From Pseudonocardia terrae (lineage in GTDB: Bacteria; Actinomycetota; Actinomycetes; Mycobacteriales; Pseudonocardiaceae): 64,000 bases of DNA. The position numbers were made by a program, and so were the translations under genes. The notes under the pieces were generated by a model. That model had not been told where the DNA came from. It saw only the letters and a program-made list of their open reading frames with translations, and made no database searches. Shown piece by piece: positions 8,719 through 16,671 of the stretch (its first letter is position 1; each line of letters starts with the position of its first letter). The stretch spans positions 62,001 through 126,000 of the forward strand of contig NZ_JAJTTE010000002.1 in the NCBI RefSeq assembly GCF_021343995.1, in the 5' to 3' direction.

Positions 8719-9645
8719 GTGTCGGCACACGGCGGTACCAAGGCGATCCTCGCGGCGCTCGGCGCGAATGCCGGCATCGCGCTCGCGAAGTTCGTCGGCT
8801 ACCTCGTCACGGGCTCGTCGTCGATGCTCGCGGAGGCCGTGCACTCGGTCGCCGACACCGCGAACCAGGGCCTGCTGCTGCTCGGCGGCCGCACGGCGCG
8901 GCGGGCCGCCACCCCCGAGCACCCCTTCGGCTACGGCCGGGACCGGTACTTCTACTCGTTCGTCGTGGCGCTGCTGCTGTTCACGCTCGGCTCGGTGTTC
9001 GCGATCTACGAGGGCATCCACAAGCTGGAGCACCCCGAGCCGCTGACCACGCCGATCGTCGCGGTGATCATCCTGGTGCTGGCCATCGGCCTCGAGGGGT
9101 TCTCCTTCCGCACCGCGATGAAGGAGTCCCGCCCGCTCAAGGGGGAGGGCAGCTGGTGGCAGTTCATCCGGCAGGCCAAGGTGCCGGAGCTGCCCGTCGT
9201 GCTGCTGGAGGACACCGGCGCGCTCATCGGCCTGGTGTTCGCGCTCCTCGGTGTCGGCCTCTCGGTCCTCACCGGCGACCCGGTGTGGGACGCCGTGGGC
9301 ACCCTCTGCATCGGCAGCCTGCTGGGCGTCATCGCGATCATCCTGATCGTCGAGATGAAGAGCCTGCTCATCGGCGAGGGCGCGGCGCGGCCGGTGCTGT
9401 CGAGGATCGTCGCCGAGCTGGAGCAGGGCGCGGAGATCGAGCGCGTCATCCACATCAAGACCCAGTACCTCGGCCCGGAGGAGCTGCTGGTCGCGGCGAA
9501 GCTCGCGCTCGTGCCCGGGTCCTCGGTGGAGGTCGTGGCCCGCGCGATCGACGAGGCGGAGGCGCGGGTGCGCGCGGCGGTGCCGGAGGCCCGGGTCATC
9601 TACCTCGAGCCGGACCTCGACCGCTCGCGGGTGCAGCAGGCCTGA
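8719..9645 (+). CDS. Cation diffusion facilitator (metal efflux)
   Basis: A 308-residue inner-membrane proton antiporter for a divalent metal (Zn, Co, Fe or Mn). Several hydrophobic helices are evident; SSSMLAEAVHSVADTANQ near residues 34-51 gives the HxxxD metal site of TM2, and a matching site lies in TM5 (DTGALIG). A cytosolic C-terminal domain follows from about residue 225. A GGGGGCGAAAC ribosome site precedes GTG 8719, and TATCCT at 8680-8685 is a likely -10. The metal cannot be told from sequence. Confidence 0.9.
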   Translation: MSAHGGTKAILAALGANAGIALAKFVGYLVTGSSSMLAEAVHSVADTANQGLLLLGGRTARRAATPEHPFGYGRDRYFYSFVVALLLFTLGSVFAIYEGIHKLEHPEPLTTPIVAVIILVLAIGLEGFSFRTAMKESRPLKGEGSWWQFIRQAKVPELPVVLLEDTGALIGLVFALLGVGLSVLTGDPVWDAVGTLCIGSLLGVIAIILIVEMKSLLIGEGAARPVLSRIVAELEQGAEIERVIHIKTQYLGPEELLVAAKLALVPGSSVEVVARAIDEAEARVRAAVPEARVIYLEPDLDRSRVQQA

Positions 9646-9663
9646 ACGGGCCCGCCACGCCGC

Positions 9664-10161
9664 TCACCCGGCGGCGAGCCGCTCGGCCGTCCAGCGCATC
9701 TCCTCGGTCATCAGGGCCAACGCCCGGTCGGCGACGACGGCCTCGAGGGCCGCACCGAGCAGCGGCACCCGCACCTCGACCTCGCCGTCGAGGCGCAGGG
9801 CGCTGCCGGCCGGGTCCGCCCCGATCGTCATCGCACCCGTGGCCCCGGCCGGCGCACCCACCGCCGTCAGGGTGAACTCGCCGTCGGCCCGCTCGTCCGC
9901 GATCCGCCAGCGCTCCTCGCGCTCCAGCACCAGCGCCCCTGCCAGGAAGCGGCGGACCGAGGCCGGGAGAGCCCCCGCGGGCACACCCTGGCGCAGCGCG
10001 ATGCGCAGCCGGTCCTCCTCGCGCTCGAACGCGCGGAGCGCGGCCCCGGGCCCGCCCACCGCGGCCAACCGGTCGGTGTAGAGGTCGCGGTCCAGCAGCC
10101 GGGCCACCGCGTCGCGTGGCGGCAGCGGGAAGGCCCGGTCGAGGCGGAGAGGGGTGGGCAC
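9664..10161 (-). CDS. DUF2505 START-like protein
   Basis: A 165-residue protein matching the actinobacterial DUF2505 family, with a predicted lipid/ligand-binding START-like fold. It lies 22 bp after the Lrp gene on the same strand, so they are probably co-transcribed, and its end converges on the CDF gene. No catalytic residues are recognisable and the function is unknown. Confidence 0.8.
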   Translation of the reverse strand: MPTPLRLDRAFPLPPRDAVARLLDRDLYTDRLAAVGGPGAALRAFEREEDRLRIALRQGVPAGALPASVRRFLAGALVLEREERWRIADERADGEFTLTAVGAPAGATGAMTIGADPAGSALRLDGEVEVRVPLLGAALEAVVADRALALMTEEMRWTAERLAAG

Positions 10162-10183
10162 GGAGCCACCGTAGGCGTGCGGG

Positions 10184-10693
10184 TCAGTAGCCGCGCCGCG
10201 GCCGGACGTGGTCGAAGATCAGGCTGGTCTGCGTGTTGGCGATCTGCTCGTGCCCGTTGAGCGCGACCACGAAGTCCCGCAGCGCGGCGGAGTCGGCCGT
10301 CGCCACGTGCAGCAGGTAGTCGTCCACCCCGGCGAGGAAGAAGCAGTCGCGCACCTCGGGCAGCGACGTCACGTACTCCTCGAACTCGCGCATGCGGCGG
10401 CGGGCCGCGGCCTGCAGGTGCACCGACACCATCGCCTGCAACGGCCGGCCCGTCGCCGCCGGGTCGACGTCGGCGTGGAAACCCCTGATCACGCCGCGCT
10501 CGCGCAGCGAGCGGACCCGGGTGAGACAGGTCGACGGCGCGATACCGACGCGTTCGGCGAGCGCGTTGTTGGGTATCCGTGCGTCGCGTTCGAGCTCCGC
10601 GAGGATCGCGCGGTCGACGGGGTCGAGCGGCGGCCGCACATCGTTCGGTCGCCCGGGCCTCGAACCCGACGCGGCCGTGGATCCTTCGGGCAT
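10184..10693 (-). CDS. Lrp/AsnC regulator, probable regulator of ald
   Basis: A 169-residue regulator with an N-terminal winged helix (LDPVDRAILAELERDARI, then NNALAERVGIAPSTCLTRVR) and a C-terminal RAM effector domain beginning near residue 90. It is divergent from alanine dehydrogenase with 113 bp between them; in mycobacteria the equivalent regulator (AldR/AdnR) controls ald in response to alanine. The same role here is inference from position. Confidence 0.92.
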   Translation of the reverse strand: MPEGSTAASGSRPGRPNDVRPPLDPVDRAILAELERDARIPNNALAERVGIAPSTCLTRVRSLRERGVIRGFHADVDPAATGRPLQAMVSVHLQAAARRRMREFEEYVTSLPEVRDCFFLAGVDDYLLHVATADSAALRDFVVALNGHEQIANTQTSLIFDHVRPRRGY

Positions 10694-10710
10694 GAGCGCA
10701 GAGTACAGAA

Positions 10711-10737
10711 TCTCCTGCGGTCTTGTTCCTGCAGAGA
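10711..10737. promoter_or_regulatory. Imperfect inverted repeat in the lrp-ald promoter region
   Basis: TCTCCTGC and GCAGAGA flank a 12-base spacer between the divergent lrp and ald genes. This is a candidate Lrp operator half-site pair; symmetry is partial, so confidence is low. Confidence 0.3.
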
Positions 10738-10806
10738 CGCTGTTTCTTCGATACTGGGTGCGGACAGGCGGTCGCAGCGCCGGCCGCAGCGAGGAGAGGA
10801 CGGGTC

Positions 10807-11922
10807 ATGCGCATCGCGGTGCCGCGCGAGGTCAAGGACAACGAGTTCCGGGTCGCCCTGACGCCGGCGGGCGTGCACGAGCTGGTGCGACACGGTCACG
10901 AGGTCGTCGTCGAGCAGGGGGCGGGCCTCGGCTCGTCCATCCCGGACCAGGAGTTCAAGGCCGCGGGCGCGCAGTTGCTCGCCGACGCCGACGCCGTCTG
11001 GGCCTCCGCCGAGCTGCTGCTCAAGGTGAAGGAGCCGGTGGAGAGCGAGTACCACCGGCTGCGCGGCGACCTGACGCTGTTCACCTACCTGCACCTGGCC
11101 GCGTCCCGGTCCTGCACGGACGCGCTGCTCGCCGCGGGCACCACCGCGATCGCCTACGAGACGGTTCGCACGGCCGACGGGAAGCTGCCGCTGCTCGCCC
11201 CGATGAGCGAGGTCGCGGGCCGGCTCGCGCCGCAGGTCGGCGCGTACCACCTGATGAGCGCCGGCGGCGGGCGCGGCGTGCTGATGGGCGGCGTGCCCGG
11301 CGCGCCGCGGGCGCACGTCGTGGTGCTCGGGGCCGGGGTGGCCGGCTCGCACGCCACGCAGGTCGCCGTCGGGATGGGGGCGCGGGTGACCGTGCTGGAC
11401 CTCGACGTCGACAAGCTGCGGGCGCTCGACGCCCGCTACGGTGGCCGGGTCGAGACCGTGCACTCCACCGTCTACGCCGTGGAGCACGCCGTGCTCGACG
11501 CCGACCTGGTGATCGGCGCGGTGCTGGTGCCGGGCGCGAAGGCCCCGACGTTGGTGTCGAACGAGCTGGTGGCGCGGATGAAGCCCGGCGCGGTGCTCGT
11601 CGACATCGCCGTGGACCAGGGCGGCTGCTTCGCCGACACCCGCCCGACCACGCACGCCGACCCGACCTTCCGGGTGCACGAGGCCGTCTTCTACTGCGTG
11701 GCCAACATGCCTGGTGCGGTCCCGCACACCTCCACCCACGCGCTGACCAGCGTCACCCTGCCCTACGTCACGCGGCTGGCCGACCAGGGCTGGCGCGAGG
11801 CCCTGCGCGGCGACGCCGCCCTGGCCCAGGGCCTGTCCACGCACGCCGGCGAGCTGACCAACGCCGAGGTCGGCCGCGCCCACGACCTGCCCTCGCGGAC
11901 GGTGGCCGAGATCCTCGGCTGA
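10807..11922 (+). CDS. ald: Alanine dehydrogenase
   Basis: A 371-residue NAD-dependent enzyme interconverting alanine with pyruvate and ammonia. It begins MRIAVPREVKDNEFRVALTP; catalytic His96 lies in TYLHLA, and the Rossmann loop is VVVLGAGVAGSHATQVA near residue 170. Length equals the M. tuberculosis enzyme. ATG 10807 was chosen because it gives the exact family N-terminus. The divergent Lrp gene probably regulates it, and an amino-acid permease follows. Confidence 0.96.
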   Translation: MRIAVPREVKDNEFRVALTPAGVHELVRHGHEVVVEQGAGLGSSIPDQEFKAAGAQLLADADAVWASAELLLKVKEPVESEYHRLRGDLTLFTYLHLAASRSCTDALLAAGTTAIAYETVRTADGKLPLLAPMSEVAGRLAPQVGAYHLMSAGGGRGVLMGGVPGAPRAHVVVLGAGVAGSHATQVAVGMGARVTVLDLDVDKLRALDARYGGRVETVHSTVYAVEHAVLDADLVIGAVLVPGAKAPTLVSNELVARMKPGAVLVDIAVDQGGCFADTRPTTHADPTFRVHEAVFYCVANMPGAVPHTSTHALTSVTLPYVTRLADQGWREALRGDAALAQGLSTHAGELTNAEVGRAHDLPSRTVAEILG

Positions 11923-12017
11923 CTCCGGGCAGCCCTCCGTCGGGCGGGCGGCAGGAGGCGCGGCCGTCCGTACCAGGACACCGTGTGCCAGCGAATGCCG
12001 TCGCGGTCACATCGACG

Positions 12018-12023
12018 TAATCT
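12018..12023 (+). promoter_or_regulatory. -10 element before the amino-acid permease
   Basis: TAATCT lies 8 bases before ATG 12032, which has no ribosome-binding site, suggesting a leaderless transcript. Confidence 0.5.
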
Positions 12024-12031
12024 CCCGGGCC

Positions 12032-13534
12032 ATGACGAGCGTGGGCGAGCGTCGCGGGATCTGGCGCACGAAGTCCGTCGAGCAGTCGATCCAGGACACG
12101 GACGAGCCGGACACCAAGCTTCGCAAGGACCTCACGACCTGGGACCTCATCGTCTTCGGCGTCGCGGTGGTGGTCGGGGCGGGCATCTTCACGCTCGCGG
12201 CGAGCACCGCCGGCACGGTCGCGGGGCCGTCGGTCTCGCTCGCGTTCGTCATCGCCGCGATCGCCTGCGGGCTCGCCGCGCTCTGCTACGCCGAGTTCGC
12301 CTCGACCGTCCCGGTCGCCGGCAGCGCCTACACGTTCTCCTACGCCACCTTCGGCGAGCTGATCGCGTGGATCATCGGCTGGGACCTGATCCTGGAGTTC
12401 GCGGTCGGCGCGGCCGTGGTCTCGAAGGCCTGGTCGAAGTACCTGCACCAGGTGCTGAACGTCTTCGGGCTGAACGTCCCGACCTCCTTCTCCCTCGGCG
12501 GCTTCTTCGCCTTCGACTGGGGTGCCCTCGTGCTCGTCGCGGTCCTCGCGACGCTGCTGGCCATCGGCACGAAGCTCTCCAGCCGGGTCAGCGCGGTGTT
12601 CACGGTGATCAAGGTCGGCATCGTGCTGCTGGTGATCATCGTCGGCATCGGCTACGTGAAGGCCGCGAACTACACGCCGTTCATCCCGCCGGCCGCGCCC
12701 GCCGGTGAGGGGAAGTCCGGGTTCACGCAGTCGCTGCTGTCGGTGTTCGGCGGCGGCGGGAGCAGCACCTACGGCATCTACGGCCTGCTCGCCGCGGCGT
12801 CGCTGGTGTTCTTCGCCTTCATCGGGTTCGACGTCGTGGCCACCACCGCCGAGGAGACCCGGGACCCGCAGAAGTCCTTGCCCCGGGGCATCTTCGGCTC
12901 GCTCGCCATCGTGACCGTGCTGTACGTGGCGGTCGCGCTCGTGCTCACCGGCATGGTCAGCTACAAGCAGCTCGACGAGAACTCGACCCTCGCCACGGCG
13001 TTCGGCGAGCTCGGCGTGACCTGGGCCGAGGCGGTCATCTCGGTCGGTGCGCTCGTCGGACTCACCACGGTCGTCATGGTGCTGATGCTCGGGCAGATCC
13101 GCGTGCTGTTCGCGATGTCGCGGGACGGCCTGCTTCCGTCCGGGCTCGCCAGGACCGGTAGCCACGGCACCCCGGTGCGCGCGACCGTGCTGGTCGGCAC
13201 CGTGGTCGCCCTCGTCGCCACCTTCTTCCCGGCCGGAGCCCTGGAGGAGATGGTCAACATCGGCACGCTCTTCGCGTTCGTGCTGGTGTCGATCGGTGTG
13301 GTCATCCTGCGCCGGACGCGCCCGGACCTGCACCGCGCCTTCCGGACCCCGCTGGTCCCGCTGATCCCGATCCTGTCGGTGCTGGCGTGCCTGTGGTTGA
13401 TGCTCAACCTCAGCGTCGAGACGTGGCTGCGGTTCATCGGGTGGATGATCGTCGGCTTCGTCGTCTACTTCTGGTACGGGCGCTCGCACTCGCGGCTCGG
13501 CCGGCGGCAGGCGGAGGGCGTAACCCGGAGGTAA
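12032..13534 (+). CDS. APC-family amino-acid permease
   Basis: A 500-residue membrane transporter of the cationic/neutral amino-acid (YfnA/CAT-like) branch. About twelve hydrophobic helices are visible after a charged N-terminus; the TM1 kink motif GAGIFTLA is near residues 49-56 and the TM6 region reads FFAFIGFDVVATTAEE near 268. It sits after ald and before a nitrilase-fold gene. The substrate is not determined by sequence. Confidence 0.92.
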   Translation: MTSVGERRGIWRTKSVEQSIQDTDEPDTKLRKDLTTWDLIVFGVAVVVGAGIFTLAASTAGTVAGPSVSLAFVIAAIACGLAALCYAEFASTVPVAGSAYTFSYATFGELIAWIIGWDLILEFAVGAAVVSKAWSKYLHQVLNVFGLNVPTSFSLGGFFAFDWGALVLVAVLATLLAIGTKLSSRVSAVFTVIKVGIVLLVIIVGIGYVKAANYTPFIPPAAPAGEGKSGFTQSLLSVFGGGGSSTYGIYGLLAAASLVFFAFIGFDVVATTAEETRDPQKSLPRGIFGSLAIVTVLYVAVALVLTGMVSYKQLDENSTLATAFGELGVTWAEAVISVGALVGLTTVVMVLMLGQIRVLFAMSRDGLLPSGLARTGSHGTPVRATVLVGTVVALVATFFPAGALEEMVNIGTLFAFVLVSIGVVILRRTRPDLHRAFRTPLVPLIPILSVLACLWLMLNLSVETWLRFIGWMIVGFVVYFWYGRSHSRLGRRQAEGVTRR

Positions 13535-13549
13535 CAGCCCCTCACACGT

Positions 13550-13580
13550 CCGTGTTCCGGGGGAAACGCCCCGGACACGG
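13550..13580 (+). terminator. Hairpin after the permease gene
   Basis: CCGTGTTCCGGGG and CCCCGGACACGG pair over 12 bp with one bulged T around a GAAACG loop, 16 bp after the permease stop. Confidence 0.7.
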
Positions 13581-13705
13581 CGCCTCGCTTGGCTGGCGTC
13601 CGCCCCCTGTCGGGAATCGTTCGTTCGAGCCGTGCTCGCCAGTGTCGATGACGGGCGGGCGGGTCGGGGCCGGTCGGAGAGCTGTCGGGGCGCGGGGAGG
13701 GGCGC

Positions 13706-14533
13706 GTGGGCGCGCTGAGGATCGGTGCCGTGGCGGCCGCCTTCGGCCGGGACCTGGAGGGCGCCCTCGCCCGGGTCGAGACCCTGATCGACCATGCCCG
13801 CCGCTCGGGGGTCGGTCTGCTCGTGCTGCCCGACGCCGCACTCGGCGGCTACCTCTCCGGCTTCGGGGCGGAGGCCGAGGCGGAGCTGCCGCCCGCGCTC
13901 GACCCGGACGGCCCCGAGCTGCGCAGAGTCGCCGACCTGGCCGGCGACATGGTCGTCTGCGTCGGACTGTGCGAGGCGGGGCCGGGTGGCATCCGCTACA
14001 ACACCGCCGCCTGTGTCGACGGCAGCGGTGTGCTGGGCCGACACCGCAAGGTCCACCAGCCGGTGGGCGAGGAACGGGTCTATGCGGCGGGGGACGGCTT
14101 CGGCGCCTTCGACACCCCCGTCGGGCGGTTGGGGATGCTGGTCGACTACGACAAGACGTTCCCCGAGTCCGCCCGGGCCCTCGCGCTCGACGGCGCCGAG
14201 ATCATCGCCTGCCTCTCGGCCTGGCCCACCAGCATCACCAACCGGGCGCCCCGGATGGCGCAGGACCGCCAGTCGCGGCTCTTCGACCTCTACGACCGCT
14301 CGCGCGCGGCGGAGAACCAGGTCGTGCTGGTGTCGTCGAACCAGACGGGGTCGATGGGCAGGATGCGTTTCCTCGGGCAGGCCAAGGTCGTCGGGCCCGG
14401 CGGCGAGGTCCTCGCCCGCACCTGGGCCAAGGCCGGGATCGCGGTGGCCGAGGTCGACGTCGGGGCCGCCCTCGGTGCCGCCCGCCGCCGGCTCTCCCAC
14501 CTCACCGAGCGCCGCCCGGACGCCTACCGCTGA
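13706..14533 (+). CDS. Nitrilase-superfamily protein lacking the catalytic cysteine
   Basis: A 275-residue carbon-nitrogen hydrolase fold protein. Family blocks are clear: LPDAALGGY, GRHRKVHQP, MLVDYDKTFPE, VLVSSNQTG. The catalytic triad is altered: the Glu position is Asp43, Lys115 is kept, and the Cys position is Asp147 (LVDYD instead of LICYD). It is therefore unlikely to use the usual thioester mechanism; it may be a non-catalytic or repurposed member. It follows a permease gene but is separated from it by a terminator-like hairpin. The GTG start follows GGGGAGGGGC. Confidence 0.85.
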   Translation: MGALRIGAVAAAFGRDLEGALARVETLIDHARRSGVGLLVLPDAALGGYLSGFGAEAEAELPPALDPDGPELRRVADLAGDMVVCVGLCEAGPGGIRYNTAACVDGSGVLGRHRKVHQPVGEERVYAAGDGFGAFDTPVGRLGMLVDYDKTFPESARALALDGAEIIACLSAWPTSITNRAPRMAQDRQSRLFDLYDRSRAAENQVVLVSSNQTGSMGRMRFLGQAKVVGPGGEVLARTWAKAGIAVAEVDVGAALGAARRRLSHLTERRPDAYR

Positions 14534-14545
14534 CTGCCCGAGGAT

Positions 14546-14713
14546 GATCGGCGATCCGGTGCGCTCAGGGTTGTGGCGGGTGCTGTATGTGCACGCAGCC
14601 GGCGATCTTGCCTGTGTCGGGGTGCAGCTGATCGGCGGTTCGGTGCGCTGAGGGTCGGGTGGGAGCCGTGTGTGTACCCAGCCGGCGATCTCGCCCGGGG
14701 TGTCGACGGTGTC
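14546..14713. repeat. Imperfect 84-bp tandem repeat in a 394-bp gene-free gap
   Basis: Two copies (14546-14629 and 14630-14713) share GATCGGCG, CGGTGCGCT, and CAGCCGGCGATCT in the same order with one small indel. The gap lies between the convergent nitrilase-fold and acyl-CoA ligase genes. No transposase, tRNA or clear terminator was seen; the rest of the gap (14714-14927) shows nothing supported. Confidence 0.6.
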
Positions 14714-14927
14714 TCGGCTGGCTCGTCGTGGTGAACGGCCCCGACGGGCACGAGCACCACCTGTTCACGGTGAGCGGCGCTGCAGCGGCCAGTCCGGCCG
14801 GGGGTACACCGGACGGTCGGGGCGCAGGCCTGACCCGCCGTGGGCCGGCACGAGGGCGCCGGGCCGCGGCGGGGCCCCCTCAAGAGGGCAGAGCTCCAGG
14901 TGGGCGACCTTCGAGGAGGGCAGGGCT

Positions 14928-16553
14928 TCACGAGGGCAGGGTGTAGCCCGCGAACTTGTCCCGCAGCGTCTTCTTCGAGAACTTCCCGACGCTGGTCTTG
15001 GGGACCTCGTCGATGAACTCCACGGCGTCCGGCAACCACCACTTGGCCACCCGCGGGGTGAGGAAGGCGATGAGCTCCTCGCCGGTCAGCGACTCGCCCG
15101 GCTTCAGCACCACGCATGCCATCGGGCGCTCGGTCCACTTCTCGTGCGGGATCGCGATCACCGCGGCCTCGGCGACCGCCGGGTGCGCCATGATCTCGTT
15201 CTCCAGGTCGACCGAGCTGATCCACTCGCCGCCGGACTTCACGAGGTCCTTCGTCCGGTCCACGAGCCGAACGAAGCCCCACTTGTCGACGGCGGCGACG
15301 TCGCCGGTGCGCAGCCAGCCGTCCTTCGTGAACTGCGTGCCGCCGCCCTCGCCGCGGTAGTACTCCTTCGCGATCCAGGGACCCGCGGCCTGCAGCTCGC
15401 CGGTGGCGCGGTCGTCCCACGGCAGCTCCTCACCGCTCTCCGGGTCGGCGATCCGCAGCTCGACGAACGGGACGGGCTGGCCCTGGCGGGCACGGGCGTC
15501 GGCGCGCTCGTCCTCGCTCCACGCCTCCTGGTGCGCACGCCGCGAGGACACGCTGGCGATCGGGGAGGTCTCGGTCATGCCCCACGCGTGCAGCATCGGG
15601 ACGCCGATCGCCTCGCGGTACGCCTCGGACAGCGAGCGCGGTACGGCGGAACCGCCGCAGATGATCGTCCGCAGGGACGACAGGTCGTGGTCGGCGAGCA
15701 GGGGCCGCACGCCCATCCAGATCGTCGGCACCCCGCCGGTGACGGTCACCTTGTGCCGCTCAAGCTGCCCGACGATCGCCTCCGGTGTCATGTTCGGGCC
15801 GGGGAAGACGAGCTCGGCACCCGCCAGGAGGGCGCCGTAGGGGATGCCCCAGGCGTTGGCGTGGAACATCGGCACGATCGGCAGGACGACGTCGCGCTCC
15901 GCGAGCGCGAACGCGTCGGAGGTCAGGGTGATCAACGAGTGCAGCACCGCCGAGCGGTGGCTGTAGACCACGCCCTTCGGGTTGCCGGTCGTCCCGGACG
16001 TGTAGCACATGGCCGCGGCGCTGTTCTCCTCCTCGACCACGAACCGCCCGGCGAACGGCTCGGCCGCGGCGAGCAGCTCCTCGTAGTCCCGCACCCGGGG
16101 ATCCGCGGGGATCTCGTGGTCCGCACCGTCGTCGATCACGACGATGTGCCGGACGGTCTCGAACTTGTCCACCAGCGGCCACAGCTGGGGCAGCAGCGAG
16201 CGGTCGACGAAGACGACCTCGTCCTCGGCGTGGTTGACGATGTAGACGAGCTGCTCGGGGAACAGCCGGATGTTGAGCGTGTGCAGCACCCGCCCGGTGC
16301 AGGGTGCGGCGAGGTAGAGCTCCAGGTGCCGGTCGGTGTTCCAGCAGAAGGTGCCGACCCGGGCGTCGGCGGAGAGGCCGAGCGAGTCGAGGACCGTCGC
16401 CAGCCGGCGCACGCGCACGGCCCACTCCGCGACGGTGGTGACCCGCTCGCCCGAGGCCCCGGCCGTGATCAGCCTCTTGTGTCCGAACAGCTGTTCCGCG
16501 CGGTGGAACACGTGGGGCAGCGCCAGCGGGCGGTCCTGCATCAGTCCGAGCAT
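14928..16553 (-). CDS. Long/medium-chain acyl-CoA synthetase
   Basis: A 541-residue AMP-forming CoA ligase. The P-loop YTSGTTGNPKGV is near residues 191-202, the adenine motif HAWGMTETSP near 335, the acyl motif WLRTGDVAAVDKWG near 430, and the catalytic Lys in KTSVGKFSKKTLRDK near the C-terminus. Sequence tone (FHANAWG, FCWNTDRHLELY) matches FadD-like long-chain ligases of mycolata. ATG 16553 follows GGGAG on the minus strand. It is divergent from the MutL-like gene. Confidence 0.92.
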   Translation of the reverse strand: MLGLMQDRPLALPHVFHRAEQLFGHKRLITAGASGERVTTVAEWAVRVRRLATVLDSLGLSADARVGTFCWNTDRHLELYLAAPCTGRVLHTLNIRLFPEQLVYIVNHAEDEVVFVDRSLLPQLWPLVDKFETVRHIVVIDDGADHEIPADPRVRDYEELLAAAEPFAGRFVVEEENSAAAMCYTSGTTGNPKGVVYSHRSAVLHSLITLTSDAFALAERDVVLPIVPMFHANAWGIPYGALLAGAELVFPGPNMTPEAIVGQLERHKVTVTGGVPTIWMGVRPLLADHDLSSLRTIICGGSAVPRSLSEAYREAIGVPMLHAWGMTETSPIASVSSRRAHQEAWSEDERADARARQGQPVPFVELRIADPESGEELPWDDRATGELQAAGPWIAKEYYRGEGGGTQFTKDGWLRTGDVAAVDKWGFVRLVDRTKDLVKSGGEWISSVDLENEIMAHPAVAEAAVIAIPHEKWTERPMACVVLKPGESLTGEELIAFLTPRVAKWWLPDAVEFIDEVPKTSVGKFSKKTLRDKFAGYTLPS

Positions 16554-16657
16554 CGTCGCTCCCGAGGAGTGTCGTGGATCACGACGACCGTACCGGGGGA
16601 CCGCGACACCGGGACAGATCCGACGGTCGTAGCGGCACCGCACAACGTCACCGCCGG

Positions 16658-16663
16658 TACGCT
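16658..16663 (+). promoter_or_regulatory. -10 element before the MutL-like gene
   Basis: TACGCT is 8 bases upstream of ATG 16672, with no ribosome-binding site between; leaderless start likely. Confidence 0.45.
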
Positions 16664-16671
16664 CCCCGTTC

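Noticed and set aside
6196..9453. A 1085-residue open frame on the minus strand
   Set aside because: It is antisense to trm112, SIS, manA and CDF genes, has no recognisable domain, and such frames are common at this GC content.
14546..14713. Insertion sequence remnant
   Set aside because: No inverted terminal repeats, target duplication or transposase fragment could be recognised; kept only as a repeat.
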